From the NCBI GenBank assembly GCA_025677825.1, contig JAIXMO010000067.1:62001-126000 (forward strand): a stretch of 64,000 bases of DNA, written 5' to 3'. Below the pieces are notes generated by a model that saw nothing but the letters and a program-made list of their open reading frames with translations, was not told the DNA's origin and ran no database searches. Position 1 is the stretch's first letter; each line of letters starts with the position of its first letter. Below are positions 35,210 through 47,514 of this stretch, in pieces. The stretch is from Helicostylum pulchrum. Lineage: Eukaryota > Mucoromycota > Mucoromycetes > Mucorales > Mucoraceae. The translations under genes and the position numbers were made by a program.

Positions 35210-36416
35210 ATGCCTGCTGCTAAAGTAAATGTTGGTGTTATCGGTTTCGGTAAAGAAAAATACGTGTAAAAAAACAGGCAAACAAAATATTTACTTACAA
35301 AAAAAAAAAAAACTATTAGGTATGTCCGCCCGTGTCTTCCATTGTCCTTTGATTTCTTCTTCTCCTTATATGCATTTGGCTTCTGTTGTTGAACGTCACA
35401 GTAGCAAATCCAAAGATATTTACCCTTGGATCAACGTTGTTAAGAGCACCGATGAACTCTTTGCTGATGAAAGCATCGATTTGGTTGTTATTACTACTCC
35501 CAATGGTTCTCATTACACTTTAGCTCTTGAAGCTATGAAGAAGGGAAAGAATGGTAAAGTTTAATATATGTGTGTACTACGAGAAAGAAAGAAAAAAAGC
35601 TGACAAAAAAATAATTATATAGTTGTTGTTGAAAAGCCTTTCACCATTACTTCCGAAGAAGCTGCTGAACTTGTCAAAGTTGCAAAGGAAACCGGACTTA
35701 TCTGTAGCGTCTATCAAAACCGTCGTTGGGATGGTGATTTTTTGACTGTCAAGAAATTGATTAAGGGAGAGCAATTGGGTCGTTTAGTCGAATTCGAATC
35801 TCACTTTGATCGTTTCCGTAACTTTGTTAAGGCTGGATGGAGAGAACAAAACGATGCACCTGGATCTGGTATGCTCTATGATCTTGGAGCTCATTTAATC
35901 GATCAAGCTATTCACTTATTCGGTATGCCCGACACCGTATATGCTACTGTCAGCAACCAAAGACAATTAAAGGAAACCGATATTGCTGATGATTTCACCA
36001 TTATTTTGGGTTACAAGAATGCCTTCAAGGCTATTCTTCGTTCCAGTATGTTGGCTCGTCAAGCTCCCGTATTACGTTTCAATCTTCGTGGTATGAACGG
36101 TAGTTATCGTAAGGAATATTTGGATGTTCAAGAGGATCAACTTAAGGCTGGTCTTGTTCCTTCTGACGCTGCTTACGGTGTAGAATCCGCTGACCGTTTC
36201 GGTTCTATCAATACTGATTTCCAAGGTCTTCATATTGTTGGTAACGTCGATACCGAGAGAGGTGATTACTTGTCTTTCTATAACAATGTCGCTCAATCTG
36301 TTATCAAGAAGGATGCTTCCAACTTGGCTGTTAAGCCTGAAGATGGTTACAACTGTATCCGTATTATCGAACTTGCTCAACAAAGTAGTGACGAAGGAAG
36401 AGTTATAACTCTTTAA
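35210..36416 (+). CDS. Gfo/Idh/MocA-family NAD(P)-dependent oxidoreductase, 355 aa, 3 exons
   Basis: Exons 35210-35249, 35320-35553 and 35623-36416; 356 codons with stop. Rossmann fold starts VNVGVIGFGMSARVFH (GxGxxA/S variant); then DLVVITTPNGSH and the family signature VVVEKPF (E95-K96-P97), which places the catalytic Lys. The C-terminal half is the alpha/beta dimer domain, with GSGMLYDLGAHLIDQAIHLFG, a hallmark stretch. Length of about 355 fits fungal cytosolic dehydrogenases such as S. pombe C26H5.09c. These oxidise or reduce sugars or inositols using NAD(P); the substrate cannot be read from sequence. Codon use is more GC-ending than neighbours (for example many GTC, AAG, CGT), suggesting strong expression. 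Confidence 0.92.
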
Positions 36417-36565
36417 AACATGTATAAATAATTGTTTCTTTTTAATGTACCATACTCTAAATAAAGTAGCGTTTTTAAACCGCTGATAACCAAAAAAAAA
36501 AAAAAAATGTTTTGGGATTTAAAATCATCTTTTTTTACGTATTGTGACACTTGCCTGTTTACCCA

Positions 36566-36566
<1 letters not shown>

Positions 36567-36600
<34 letters not shown>
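36567..36600 (+). repeat. Poly(A) run of 34 bases
   Basis: Uninterrupted A34 between the 3' ends of the Gfo/Idh gene (+) and the orphan gene (-). Confidence 0.9.
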
Positions 36601-36601
<1 letters not shown>

Positions 36602-36652
36602 CAGCATAAATATTGTTTGACTTTGTACCATTGACTTTTGGCAAAATGAAGT

Positions 36653-37216
36653 TTATTTTTTAGCAATGGCCATCCAATTTTTGCAAAATGAAGATATTTC
36701 ACTACGTTTATTATTTTGGGGTATTAAAGATCGTATCCATTTTTTTCTTTTAAGTCGCTGTAACCATGTATAATTGTCAGTATGATGTATTTGAATCACT
36801 CTGGTCGTCACTAATTCCGAAGTATCTATCGGCGGTAACAATTCTATTTCTCGTAATCTTTGTTTTTCCAACCTGATTTGTAGTAAAATAAGTGGTTTTT
36901 GGTCTTGAACAAATAATCGAGTGTTACGACGTCGAGCATCTTTACAAGGTGGGAACTAAAAAATATTTAATATTAAAAAAAGGTTGTATGACAATATGAG
37001 ACCTCATGTGATGTCACTTACATTTTTCGTATGAAGAGCAAGGTTTTCTTCTGTTAATGGATCTTGTTTTAATGGTCCTAATACTGTTATTATATCCTCA
37101 TCATCATCTGTATCTTGTTGGCTATTTGTACGTGTCGATAATGGTAATTTGTTAAAAATAATTACACCAAGTGGAGGAAAGGAATGCCTTCGTAACATTA
37201 GAAAAGGGTATCGCAT
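36653..37216 (-). CDS. Orphan protein, 165 aa, 2 exons
   Basis: Exons 37216-37022 and 36955-36653; frame is kept across a 66-base intron with GTAAGT donor and TTTTAG acceptor. Starts at MRYPFLMLRRHSFPPLG; an internal Met at codon 7 is an alternative. Composition: proline/aromatic start, acidic patch DTDDDEDI, then a charged helix (IRLEKQRLREIELLPP) and a basic C-terminal half (RLKRKKWIRSLIPQNNK). No recognised domain, no membrane segment. Likely soluble, lineage-restricted. The splice sites and low stop density support a real gene; function unknown. Confidence 0.6.
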
Positions 37217-37960
37217 GAAAAAAAAAAGATAGAGAAAGAAAAGAGACAAAAAAAAGAGAATTTGGGTTCTATTTTATTGATAATAATGCATAAACTTGAT
37301 TGGTTATTAGTAAACGATGTCAACTAAAGCCAGCACTTGGAGCATCCTCCTGCATCTGCTTTGTTTTATTCCAGTGCCTTTTCGTTCTTGATCTCTCTTC
37401 TTTCGCTGCAAACTTTGACAAGATTGTGGCGATAGCTAAAAAAAAATTGTATCTGCGACCCCCACTTTTACTTTTTTTCATTAGAATCTTCTATTTCTTC
37501 TCTTTTTTTTATATGTATATCTATTCAAAATAGTTTCTGAGGGTTCGTATCTTACTTATTTATCATATCAATTTTTATTTTTTTATCTTCCTTTCAAGTT
37601 TTTGTTGCTTGGTAACAAACTATGTGTCATAAATTTAACAGTTACATAGCAATTACCTTTCCGGTAACTTCATCTCTTTCATAATGGCGAACCGATCGCC
37701 CTTTTCGACTTGTAAATTCTCGTACTATTTTTTTTATACTCGTCAAAATGCTACTCTAGGATAAGAATCGATAGTTCTGGTAACGCACTCACAGTGTTAT
37801 TAAAAGTACAGTAGGAGAGTCTTTTTTGTTGATATTCTTATATGACGTCGAAATAGCTGGGGACATGACGTACTAGTAGTTGCATTAAGTCAAAATAAGA
37901 GCAGGTATTTTCGATGTCACTAGTGTTTTATTTATAATGCAATATTTATATATTATATAT
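37217..37960. other. Intergenic region
   Basis: About 740 bases between the orphan start and the 3' end of the Rag GTPase gene. Pyrimidine-rich, with a possible ORF on + at 37300-37533 that has no supporting features. Nothing further recognised. Confidence 0.5.
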
Positions 37961-39278
<1,318 letters not shown>

Positions 39279-40527
39279 TATTTTTTTCTTTACTGTATTT
39301 TATTTTATTTTTAGGAAAAAGAAAAAAGCAATTTTTTTTTTATTTTTTGACCCAGCGCTTTAATCTGTTTGTTTTGTTTTCGCCGACATAAAAAAAAGCA
39401 TAAACTTTCAAAAAAAAAGGATGTCTGTTTATTATATATTATATACAAGTTATTACAAAGTATCACGTCATGTACCGTGCGATCTGTTCGTTTTGAAAAA
39501 CAAAATTTCATTAATAAAAATACATTACCCATATTAATAAGCCGGAGAGATAACTCTGGTAAATACTTTTTGAGGCTGATTTTCTACTAGAGATCACTGG
39601 GCCTGTACGTTGTCTGAAGCTAACTTGTTCGCTTGTAAACATCTTGTCTGCAAGTTCGAGCGTTTCAGACTATATCGTCTAATCATTTCGAAAAATGCTT
39701 TTATTGTAGCATCATTCTTATATAGATAGCACGCTGTTGAAATTTAGTAGGACTGTATGAAGAGATGACATTGTGTTGTGGAGGGGACTCTTTTTTTTTG
39801 TAAGGAACATTTGGAGAGTAGTCTTGGATTCCTTGTTACATACTAAATAGTGATTCAATTGCAATAATAAAATTCCATTTTAAAACAAATTCATCTAGAT
39901 AAAGCGCAGAAAAATACAGTAGAAACTTTGGCTATAATAACGACAATGTATGACATTGAAGACGGCATTTATTCTTCGATATGCACGCCATATTTCTTCC
40001 AGACGGACAAAATATACCAGCTGTACTGTAAATAACGAAAAAAGACTCGGCAGATTAGAAGTAACTGTTCATTTACTTTTATTCATCAATGTGTATTGTT
40101 TACAATGAGCTGTTTTAAAAAACAAGCCGAGGGCTTGTACTTCTTATCAGACTCAAGGCACAGAAAGAATAATGACATTAAAAAAAGGTTTACCGGGTTA
40201 CATAGACTATCAGTGTTATTTTAGAACCTCATTAGTCTCCTACCCTTAAACCAGGTCACCCCTAAATAGAGCCGCTACTGTGATTTAATTATGGCAGAAA
40301 TATTGATAAATAGTATAGTTTCTCTTGGACTAAGTATATTTTTCTCTTTAATACCAAAAATCGAGTTGTTTAATACATCGAAAGTTAGATTATTTAGACA
40401 TAAAAATACAAAATATGAAATATGATCCCCTCACCCAACACTTTCTTTCAGACCTCTCTCAAAGATTAAATATAGCAAGAAGTAAAAAAAAACTTTACTT
40501 TCATTATTTCAATTTATTTTTTAAAAA
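39279..40527. other. Intergenic region with a MITE-like relic
   Basis: About 1.25 kb of AT-rich DNA. The only structured item is the element at 40211-40280. Confidence 0.55.
40211..40280. mobile_element. Second copy of the CAGTGGCGG TIR element, about 70 bp
   Basis: The right 33 bases (AACCAGGTCACCCCTAAAT... GCCGCTACTG) match the reverse complement of the left end of the 17687-17765 element with one gap and one substitution. The left end CAGTG..TTATTTTAG fits the same TIR with a deletion of about five bases. Orientation is opposite to copy 1. No target duplication seen. Confidence 0.6.
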
Positions 40528-41034
40528 CTAAACCTTTTGCATATGTATTACGTTACATCTGTAACCTACAACTACTTTGTACACAGAAGTGGCCAACGCG
40601 CCTTCCATTACTGTTTGAGGACTATGGGAATCGTTTAATCCTTCGATCAATATAATGACTGCGCGACCAACGATATTAAACTTCATGTTACGCATTTGCT
40701 GTAATAATTCTAAAAAAGCGATATCATCGGCACCACGGCGAATATCCAGTGAGTATGTAACAGAGGCGGCGTAAATATGATCCAGAAGCTGAGCTTTGTC
40801 TTCTGTCGTGAAAGTATTATAAGCCAAACATCTTAAAATAAGCGAGTCAGCATGCTCAAGAAATGTGATGTTAGTATACAAAGGATTTAGCGTTACGGAG
40901 CCTTTAATAGTAAATCTGGCGCTTCTAGAATAGTTTTGTAGTAGGCACTCTTCTTTAAAAGTACTACCAGGTGAAGGCGATTCCAGTATATATATCTTTG
41001 GAGTTTCATCTTCTTCTTCGATTGTTGTTTTCAT
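40528..41034 (-). CDS. Orphan protein, 168 aa, single exon
   Basis: ATG 41034 follows CTCAAA and a TATAAAG-like sequence about 25-40 bases upstream on the minus strand. One clean frame: acidic start (TTIEEEDETP), a beta-rich middle (FTIKGSVTLNPLYTNITFLEH), then SLILRCLAYNTFTTEDKAQLL and a C-terminal domain ending IEGLNDSHSPQTVMEGAL, VYKVVVGYRCNVIHMQKV. No family is recognised. Codon use is balanced and no stops appear, so the frame is probably real. No membrane segment or signal peptide. Function unknown. Confidence 0.6.
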   Translation of the reverse strand: MKTTIEEEDETPKIYILESPSPGSTFKEECLLQNYSRSARFTIKGSVTLNPLYTNITFLEHADSLILRCLAYNTFTTEDKAQLLDHIYAASVTYSLDIRRGADDIAFLELLQQMRNMKFNIVGRAVIILIEGLNDSHSPQTVMEGALATSVYKVVVGYRCNVIHMQKV

Positions 41035-41320
41035 TTTGAGACTAGCCCCGATAAAAGACTTTATATTTGTATCATTATCATTACTGTAAGAGAGTCATTA
41101 AACCTTTGTTAAGCAAAAAGGAAAAAAATAAATAAAAATCCTTTTTTTTTTAAAATATGGCAAGGGAAAAATAAAAAAAGCATTCGAAAAAAAAATCCAC
41201 CACCACCACATCTCTTTGGAGTTTTAACAGCTTTGATTCCTTGACTAATGTGTAGACCTAGCTTAGCATTTAGGTCTATTGGCTAATACATGTAGCTCTA
41301 ATCCCTATTTTTATTTAGTA

Positions 41321-41560
41321 TATAAAATGGATTAAGAGCTTTCTATTTTAACAAATCATTATCCTCTCTGCATAAAGCAATGAAACCTTCAAACTCAGTG
41401 ATTGTGAGTATTTAAGTCTTAACACATCTTTTTTTTTCTTTCGCTTTAACTCGACTCACAACAAAAAAAAAAGCAACTACCATTTACTGAGAGATGAAAT
41501 CATCCGATAGAATCTTTGATTCGTCTTGTAACAACAACTTTGACTAAAACTATTAACAAT
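41321..41560 (+). pseudogene. Possible decayed spliced gene start with TATA box
   Basis: TATAAAAT at 41321-41328 is 59 bases before ATG 41380, which opens MKPSNSVI and then a GTGAGT donor (41404). A T-rich intron ends at AAG 41471-41473 and the frame continues QLPFTER before TGA (41495-41497). A one- or two-base shift reopens a coding-like stretch (ESLIRLVTTTLTKTIN...). The promoter and splice sites look genuine, the coding part broken. It may instead be a short noncoding transcript. Confidence 0.3.
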
Positions 41561-42248
41561 TACATCTTACGTTATTGATCTTGACATCTTGTGTAGAAAT
41601 GGCTATACATGTAGACGATCTTGGAACCATCTTCTTTTAACCTACATTCAAAAAAGAAAGAGACTGTACACGTACTACTTTGGACATCTCGATTAGCTTA
41701 ATCATTAGCGGCAACCAATTTAAATGTGTTAGCCGTCTCGCACTAAAAAAAACAGAAAAGAGTATGTTCAGTTTGTATAGAAGTTGACAGAAAAGAGAAG
41801 TCCGGAATGAATATTATTATCAACATGTAGTAAGCAGAATAATGTAATCATTGAATGTGATCATAGATTATTATACATGGCTATACTTGGGCAGTTACGA
41901 CTTTGACAGAGAAACAAAGCAAAAGGAATGTACATCTTCAAATAAAGAAAGGGACGGTAACGAATACCAAGAGAATAACTCTGTTTATAATGATAGGTTA
42001 ATGCTATAATATATATATTACGTCGGTTTAGATGCATTGGAGGAGATCTGTCATGAAGAAGAATTTAGGTTCAAGAGTAAATGCAATCAACACCTTCATA
42101 CAATACTCGAAACGGAAAAAAATATCTGCGAGATGGAGGGTAATAATGGGTAAAGTGCATAACGAGGAATTTAAGGTAGTATTATACACGGACAATTTAT
42201 TCTAAATAAAAGTGAATTGATTGAAAAGCGTATCATATCATGTAACAG

Positions 42249-42278
42249 TATAGACACATTGTCGTATGTGTGTCTATA
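42249..42278. repeat. Hairpin, 10-bp perfect stem
   Basis: TATAGACACA and TGTGTCTATA are separated by a 10-base loop in otherwise featureless DNA. No T-run follows; this is not a prokaryotic terminator context. Confidence 0.6.
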
Positions 42279-43704
42279 TTGATCGTGCAAAAATATTTTG
42301 AAAGGTCATATATAATATCGTTCCGTTTTAAAGAGGAATTTTATGATTGCTATGTCTTCATGGTATGGCTATAATAGCAATACCAGTAGGCTAATGTCAT
42401 GAGTTTATTGGGATTACCGATGAGATGGGTAAAAAATGATGTTAAGAAAGCGTAGTAACTAAAGTATTCATTACAATTGAAGTCATTGTTGCTTCAACAT
42501 TAGTCCATTCTATAAAACAGCGTTGGATTCTTGTTTCATGATGGTCACGGCCTGTACACGACTAGACATCTATTTTTTTTGTTTTAAACATGTGCAAGTA
42601 CGGAAGATATTATATTTTTTTTTTTTTTTAATACGCATGTAGTATATAATAAACATGATGTTAACGTATACACATGGTCTAATTACGAGCTCCATCAGAT
42701 GTTGAAATTGCATATAACACGTTGTAAAAAAAAAACTTTCTTATAGACAGATAAATGCTTTTATGACACCTTCCGTTTACTTTTTATTGTATAAACTATG
42801 CCAACTTCGCTTGCAAACACTACGATACCTTGTCATTCTTTTTTTTTACACTATGACACCTTCAAAAACATTGCTTGGAATAGAGCGGGACTGCACTTTT
42901 TTGCACTTTAAGCGTCGCGTAAAGAAAATGGCGCGGGAAAAAAGACAGTCATAGTAGATTTTAACATAAAAAAGCGTGACATTCACGTGACGTTACGCAA
43001 AATGAGTTTTCTTGTAATCATCAAAACAAGCAAACACGGTTACCGCCAATAATAACTTCCTTATATTGTTTGAAGTAACAAGATGACGGACAGCTAATAT
43101 AATCATGGTAATTAGTTGTTACATAACTTTTAAACGTCGTATGGCTGCAAGATTTATGTGTCCCTTATCTCTGGTTCCTAGGTTTCACTTGGTGTTTTCA
43201 AAGTACAAGTTTTTTTATAACGTGTCTATCGGGTGGGCTACTTTATGGTGACATGTTGACGGAGGAAAGCATTGTGTGCGGCTGAAGTGATCCACTTCTT
43301 CAATCCTCTGGATAGTATTACAGGACGTTTTAATTGGGTTGCCTATGTGTGAAAGCAATTTCATTGCTGCTGGAACGTTCACTTCCAATTATCCTCATAG
43401 CAAACCCTACTTAAACGAGCTTATTCGACGGCTAGAGATAACTCTCGTTATCCCTTTCGTTGTACTATTTTGCAATAAGATCCATACCGTAGTCACGAGA
43501 TAAAGACTTCTAATAAGTTTGTAACTTTAAAGGCTATGAGTTGGCCTTGTTGGTTTATTTTTTATCGTCGAATGGCATCTCCATTACGTTAATCGCTGAA
43601 AGCTTCTACAGGTGACAGGTTTAACCATCGTTAGAAATAGCGTTTGGTACTGGTTTTTTTTTTTCTAAAGAGATTGCAAATTGATGGTAGCTATTTATTT
43701 TAAG

Positions 43705-44123
43705 GGAATTCTTGGTACGCGTTCTATTTACACGTTCAGGTAAAAAATATGTGACGCATGAGTCATTTCTTGTTTGTTAAATAAGTTGTAACAACAAGTT
43801 TGTAGGCGTGTACTTATATAAAAATGATTAAATAGATTGCATGAACAAATAGACCCGCTATTTTATCAATCCAATAAATAAATCGCTTTTCTTTCTTTTA
43901 TGTACATTTTTTCTTTTATGTTCGTACAAAATGTTACTGTTCTTCTTAAAGCAACCGCCATGCAAAATAGCGCTTGCTATAACGTTCAAATGTGGTCTAC
44001 CGGATTGTGATACTGTATAGGTATATGGTTACCTTTTTTTTTGGCACGTTATGAAGGTGCGTAAAAAGTAATACGCCATACTTTCTTTCTAGACGTGTAA
44101 ATAGAACGTGTACCAAGAATTCC
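43705..44123. repeat. Candidate TIR element: 31-bp inverted pair (30/31) 357 bp apart
   Basis: Left arm 43705-43735 begins GGAATTCTTGGTAC and ends TATTTACACGT; right arm 44093-44123 is its reverse complement with one mismatch (G/A). The interior is AT-rich with no ORF. Sequence outside the arms stays loosely similar for a few bases (TTTAA...). The motif CGTGTAAATAGAACGT recurs at 46908-46923. The layout suggests a non-autonomous DNA element of about 420 bp, but no target duplication was confirmed. Confidence 0.6.
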
Positions 44124-44562
44124 TCTTATTTTAAGCATGGGATGGCTGTTAAAATAGATGTAGTTGTTAACGTAGGCGTAAAGAAAGAAATATTTTTTTT
44201 TTCGTTTTAAGCAAAAGGTAAATTCATTGTTTTGAAAATAGTACCGGCTTATTCACATTAGCGCTTTCTAGTTTTTATTCTCAACCACTGGATGATTTAC
44301 TGCTTTGGAGATAGAGCATAATCTAATGGATCTTGTATCTCAAAGTTACTCCCAAAAACTATCCTATAATGGCGCTATTTCATGTATTATGTTACGGTTA
44401 GGTAAATATCTAGAATAAGGTAAACTAGTTTGTTTATTCGAAAAGATCACGAGCTAAACACAGTAATTTTTTATTACTTGGGTGTTGAATTATTGTATTT
44501 ACAAGCCTTAGAGGATGAAAAGGAGGGGTAGTCAATTGTTATACTTAACACCTCGTATCCGT

Positions 44563-45515
44563 CAACAGTGCGATATACATCCAAAAATCCCCACAAGATC
44601 AAGATCATCGTAATATTCACTCTTCCTTAACCGCCGTCCTTCTACCATTGTATCCTTAGTTCTACTTCTTCAAGCCATTGACCACTCACTACTAAACTTT
44701 CAAGAAGAAGCTACTTTTGGTGTTGTGAATATCACTGTTAACTATCACTCATTAATTTTGCTGGTGAAGCTCTTTTTTTTTTTTTTTTTTTTTTTGTATA
44801 CACAGACGAGTAATCATAGTTATATAAACTATTTCAAGGATTCGAAAGTTTTTTAATACGGCAAGTTCAAGATCGTTTTTTTTTCTTCTTCCAGTTCACA
44901 GTTTTCCCAAGGTCAGTTTTACTATTACCTATCTCGATCAGATGGTGTTTCGCGCTACGTGGATTATATTCCGTTTCGGCTACAGTGGCTGTCTCATTTA
45001 GGACGATATCCTTCAACTATATATTTTCTACTGCCTCGACTATGATTACAGCTACACTCATTATCGTATTTATACTATCTCACACTCCTCAACAACATGG
45101 TGTACATACCAGAATACTCTCAGGATCTTGATCATCTTAATATTTTCTCAGTTGTGGTCCTTCTACCTTTGGAATCTCTTATGGGTCTTTAGTTCTACTT
45201 TTCAAGCCATTTAACAATTGCCAAAAGCGTTTATAATAGTACTGGTACCACTCAAAGCTCTCAAGCTGTTTGATGATCCAAATCCAATTAAACAACTTCA
45301 GGTGGTCTTAAAAAAAATGAAGTCAAACTGGGTTGTCGTTGTTTTTTATATTATTATTCCAAGATATGAGGGTACACCTAGCATTTTTACTTCCATCTCA
45401 TTAATTAGGCAATGGCGAAAAGTAATAGTTATAAACTATTTCAAGTATTCGAAAGTTTTTAAAGATGGCGAGTTCAAGCTGTGCTTTTCTTCTTCTTCTT
45501 TTGGCTGTATTTTTC
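44563..45515 (+). repeat. Diverged tandem duplication, period about 520 bp
   Basis: Copy 1 (about 44563-44925) and copy 2 (about 45086-45515) share, in order, GTCAACA..G.GATATACATcC, GATCATC.TAATATT, GTCCTTCTACC, TTAGTTCTACTT.TTCAAGCCATT, CTCATTAATT, ATAGTTAT.TAAACTATTTCAAG.ATTCGAAAGTTTTT and a CTTCTTCTT tract. Between these blocks they differ by insertions. No long ORF is shared. Confidence 0.55.
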
Positions 45516-46009
45516 GGTGTTAGAAGTGTAAAGAAAAGAAAAGCTAAATGTAATATGTTTTATCGTTTAGATGCTGAACAATTGTTAAGATGGAAGTATT
45601 CGCAAGGATAGGAGAAAGAAAAGGAGCAATTTTTTATACACATATTTTATAGTTTGTATATTTTGACCGTTTTTTTCTTAGTGAAAAAGAAAAAAAAAGG
45701 GGTGTTTGTAAAAACGGCACAACTAAGGCTGCAGCTGCAGTTTTCTTTCGCGCCTGACAGCGATCATGGCTTTATATGACACTCCAAATCAATCAATTGT
45801 AATTTATAGTATGTGTGTGTGTGTTTCTTTTTTTTTTTTTTTGAGTGGGAAACTCTACGTCTGTTTTGTTTTCTTTAAAGAAAAAAGGGGAGGGAATTCT
45901 GCTTTTTTTTATGATTTGTGCTGTATCTATCTGTCTTTTTTTTATACCGCTGTCCAGCTTTCAAAGGATCGGTTTTTTTTAAAGGATAACGGGTACAAAA
46001 TAAAATCCT

Positions 46010-46785
46010 CAGACTATTTCTCACTTAAAAACTATCTTTTATTTTATTACTTTGAAGCCTTTGTTGCTCAAGTTCTTTTTCTTTTCTTTTTTTCTTTTTT
46101 CTTTTTTTCTTCTTTATTTTCTTTTTTCTAGTGTCTGAAAACATCTTTAAGTAGAAACATTCATTCACTTTGTGATCCCTGTATACTTAAATAACTGAAA
46201 AGTAACATAATACACTTAAAATAAATCACGGGAAAGCCTTTTCTATTGCGATAAAAAACTTTAAAAGTAACCTCTGCGTTAGTAAACATCCTTAATTGGA
46301 ACCATACAACCTTTAAATAAGTTACACTTAAAATATCAGCCCTAAAAGAGAACAAATCGTCACCGAACAAGTTCCTTTTTTTAAATAACTGAATTTATCT
46401 ACCTATCTTTTTATTCCAAGTCTTTGACTTTAACTCTTTTTGTAATAATAACGGCTTAATCAAACTTATTGATTTGATGCTCACTACATAAAACCCTTAA
46501 ACTTTATTCTCCGATTGAATAAGGACGCACATCACAGTATCAGTTAATAAATGGTATACATGTTACTTTTGTTTTTATAAGCCTTATGGTGACTTATTTT
46601 AAGTGTATTATGTTTCTTTTCATATGTTTAGTTACACATGGGCCACGAAGTGAATGAATGTTTCCCGTTAGAGATGTTTTCTATTCACGAGAAAGATAAA
46701 AAGTAAGGGAAAAAAGATAGAAAAGAAAAAGAACTTGAGCAACAAAGGCTTCAAAGTAGTAAAATAAAAGACAATTTTTAAGTCT
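46010..46785. repeat. Long inverted repeat (arms about 200 bp, spacer about 360 bp)
   Basis: Arm 1 about 46010-46230 and arm 2 about 46590-46785 are reverse complements by eye: CAGACT, CTTTTATTTTAtTACTTTGAAG, CCTTTGTTGCTCAAGTTC, AAACATTCATTCACTT.GTG and ACATAATACACTTAAAATAA are shared. Divergence is concentrated in the T-rich middle of each arm. A transcript across it would fold to a long imperfect hairpin. Confidence 0.65.
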
Positions 46786-47514
46786 GGAGATTTATTTTTG
46801 AAGACTCTATTTATAAGAAAAAAAAGAAGAAGCACAAAAGGAGAAGAAAAGGAAATAAGGTTAAGGTGTGCTGCAAAAAAAATGTTGCTCCAAGTTTTAT
46901 TGTTAAGCGTGTAAATAGAACGTATGTGTCATACATTTAAACCCATGCTTTTGTAAATGGTATTCTATCACTATCACGTTTTCGATATAAGGGCAATCGA
47001 TACAAGGGAGGGATTTCTTCCAGGTTTTGACCACCCTTCTTCAATCGAGCAAGTTTTGGATCATTAAATTGGTAGTGGGACTACTATAGAGTAAAACTTG
47101 TAATCTCATTCAAGTATCTTGCAAGTATCACGGAGAGTAATTTTGCGGCATATCAAAGCCACTCTTTCGGCTAAACATTCTTCATTTACCAATAATGACG
47201 TCTTTTTTTCTTTCGTTCAGCAACGCGCGCAGACGAAGAAAAAGAAGCATTCCCACAGTTCATCTTTTTTTTTCCCCTTTTCTCTTTTCCGCATATAAAT
47301 TTATATTTTTGTATCATAGGAACTTATTTTTCCACCTTTTTTTCTTTCTTTCTTTCTTTACTTGATAGTAAGTGAAGGGATGATATTTTATTTTAAAAAG
47401 ATAGTAAAACTCACAAGTAAACGTTAGCATATATACACGCGATATATATACCTTTTTTTTTTTTTGTGCCAAGGAAAATCCAAGAATACCCTTTTTTATC
47501 TTTTTATTTAAAAA

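Larger units (their letters stand above)
41035..47514. other. Gene-poor, repeat-structured spacer
   Basis: 6.5 kb with no solid gene. Content: a promoter-plus-short-frame candidate (41321-41560), a 10-bp stem hairpin at 42249-42278, an inverted pair at 43705-43735/44093-44123, a tandem duplication 44563-45515 and a long inverted repeat 46010-46785, all listed separately. Confidence 0.65.

Noticed and set aside
36567..36600. A34 run as evidence of a retroposed cDNA.
   Set aside because: No upstream coding copy of a known gene and no flanking duplication; homopolymers of this sort are common throughout the window.
42249..42278. Hairpin as a Rho-independent terminator.
   Set aside because: Eukaryotic nuclear context and no T-run after the stem.
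45766..46131. 121-codon frame on the plus strand (MALYDTPNQ...).
   Set aside because: Long Phe/Ser runs come from T-rich low-complexity DNA and the frame overlaps the inverted-repeat arm; no promoter, splice sites or homologous pattern.
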